Shown one piece after another: positions 22,282 through 22,610 of a stretch of 22,610 nucleotides of DNA. The translations under genes and the position numbers were made by a program. The DNA is taken from NCBI GenBank assembly GCA_043819385.1, contig JBDREW010000019.1, positions 1 to 22,610 of the forward strand. Direction: 5' to 3'. The first letter of the stretch is position 1; the number at the start of each line of letters is the position of its first letter. Origin of the DNA: JBDREW01 sp043819385 (GTDB lineage Bacteria; Patescibacteriota; Minisyncoccia; Minisyncoccales; GWA2-38-27). Below the pieces are notes generated by a model. It was not told the DNA's origin. It saw only the letters and a program-made list of their open reading frames with translations, and searched no databases.

Positions 22282-22610
22282 TTAATCACTTATTGTCAAT
22301 TCATGCTTTTCTGCTCCTTGAACATAAAGCTGTTTAATTTGAGCTGAACTTAATGCCTCTTTATAAACTCTAACATTATCAAGAGTGGAGTTTAATGGAA
22401 CAAAAGAAGCAACTTGTATCATTGCATCTCCATTATCAAGCCCACCTTCTACCCATCCATTAGGAGTAACTGATGATTGCCCTATATCTTTATTACCATT
22501 AATATAAATAGCAGCATATCCTGTATTTGTGCTTTTATCATGATCATATGTCGCAACAACAAAATACCATTTATCTAATTCAAGTAATTCATTACTATAT
22601 ATATTTATGT
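22282..22610 (-). CDS. C-terminal part of a LamG/concanavalin A-like lectin domain protein
   Basis: A frame open from the window edge, 108 codons to TAA at 22282-22284. The sequence ELDKWYFVVATYD…YAAIYINGNKDIG…LDNVRVYKEALSSAQIKQLY is a textbook LamG/laminin-G-like ending: the 'W-HVA-TYD' strand, 'YINGK' strand, and the 'LDNVRIYNRALS-EI-LY' finish. Such domains bind carbohydrates or act as surface adhesion modules, and in CPR genomes they often sit at the end of pilin-like or other secreted proteins. The N-terminus lies outside the window, so anchoring and full architecture are unknown. Confidence 0.85.
   Translation of the reverse strand, partial: INIYSNELLELDKWYFVVATYDHDKSTNTGYAAIYINGNKDIGQSSVTPNGWVEGGLDNGDAMIQVASFVPLNSTLDNVRVYKEALSSAQIKQLYVQGAEKHELTISD

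Overview
This is an AT-rich bacterial chromosome segment with reduced, tightly packed housekeeping genes. It most resembles a Candidate Phyla Radiation (Patescibacteria) genome, probably of the Parcubacteria type. Supporting signs are an alanyl-tRNA synthetase without its C-terminal domain, a shortened uL13, an RNA polymerase alpha subunit whose C-terminal domain is replaced by a lysine/glutamate-rich tail, a long charged N-terminal tail on uS9, a membrane protein plus FtsA/PilM-like pair of the sort common in that group, and start codons preceded by AT-rich leaders with no clear Shine-Dalgarno sequence. The lineage is inferred from gene content, not proven.

Almost everything is on the minus strand. 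Read in transcription order (right to left): the C-terminus of a LamG-domain surface protein, tpiA, alaS, an actin-fold FtsA/PilM-like ATPase and its membrane partner, then the infA-rpmJ-rpsM-rpsK-rpsD-rpoA-rplQ-rplM-rpsI translation/transcription cluster (12789-16960). That cluster ends at a bidirectional terminator facing the only large plus-strand gene, a PEGA-domain membrane protein. The PEGA gene and murA are divergent and share a 103-bp region with two good back-to-back sigma70-type promoters. From murA leftwards runs an envelope and housekeeping cluster: murA, a second mreB, holB, frr, rseP, mreB, gatC, gatA, and a small membrane protein with a HEPN-like RNxxxH motif.

The left 3.3 kb is the accessory part. 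It holds a strong promoter driving an initiator-like tRNA-Met(CAU) gene split by a 289-nt group I intron immediately after the anticodon. All four conserved group I core elements (P, Q, R, S) are readable. Just downstream is a homing-endonuclease-like gene interrupted by one in-frame TGA where a tryptophan is expected, then a second CAU tRNA, tRNA-Asp, a terminator, and a membrane-anchored metallophosphoesterase flanked on both sides by hairpins sharing the same 11-nt core. A short unidentified ORF end opens the window.

Two window-wide patterns stand out. Several intergenic gaps, nearly all directly 3' of a stop codon, contain short tandem repeats with a 7-bp period but different sequences; one family (TTAAGTA on the coding strand) appears at three places in the same orientation relative to the upstream gene. 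In addition, no intact gene here ends in TGA: every one uses TAA or TAG.
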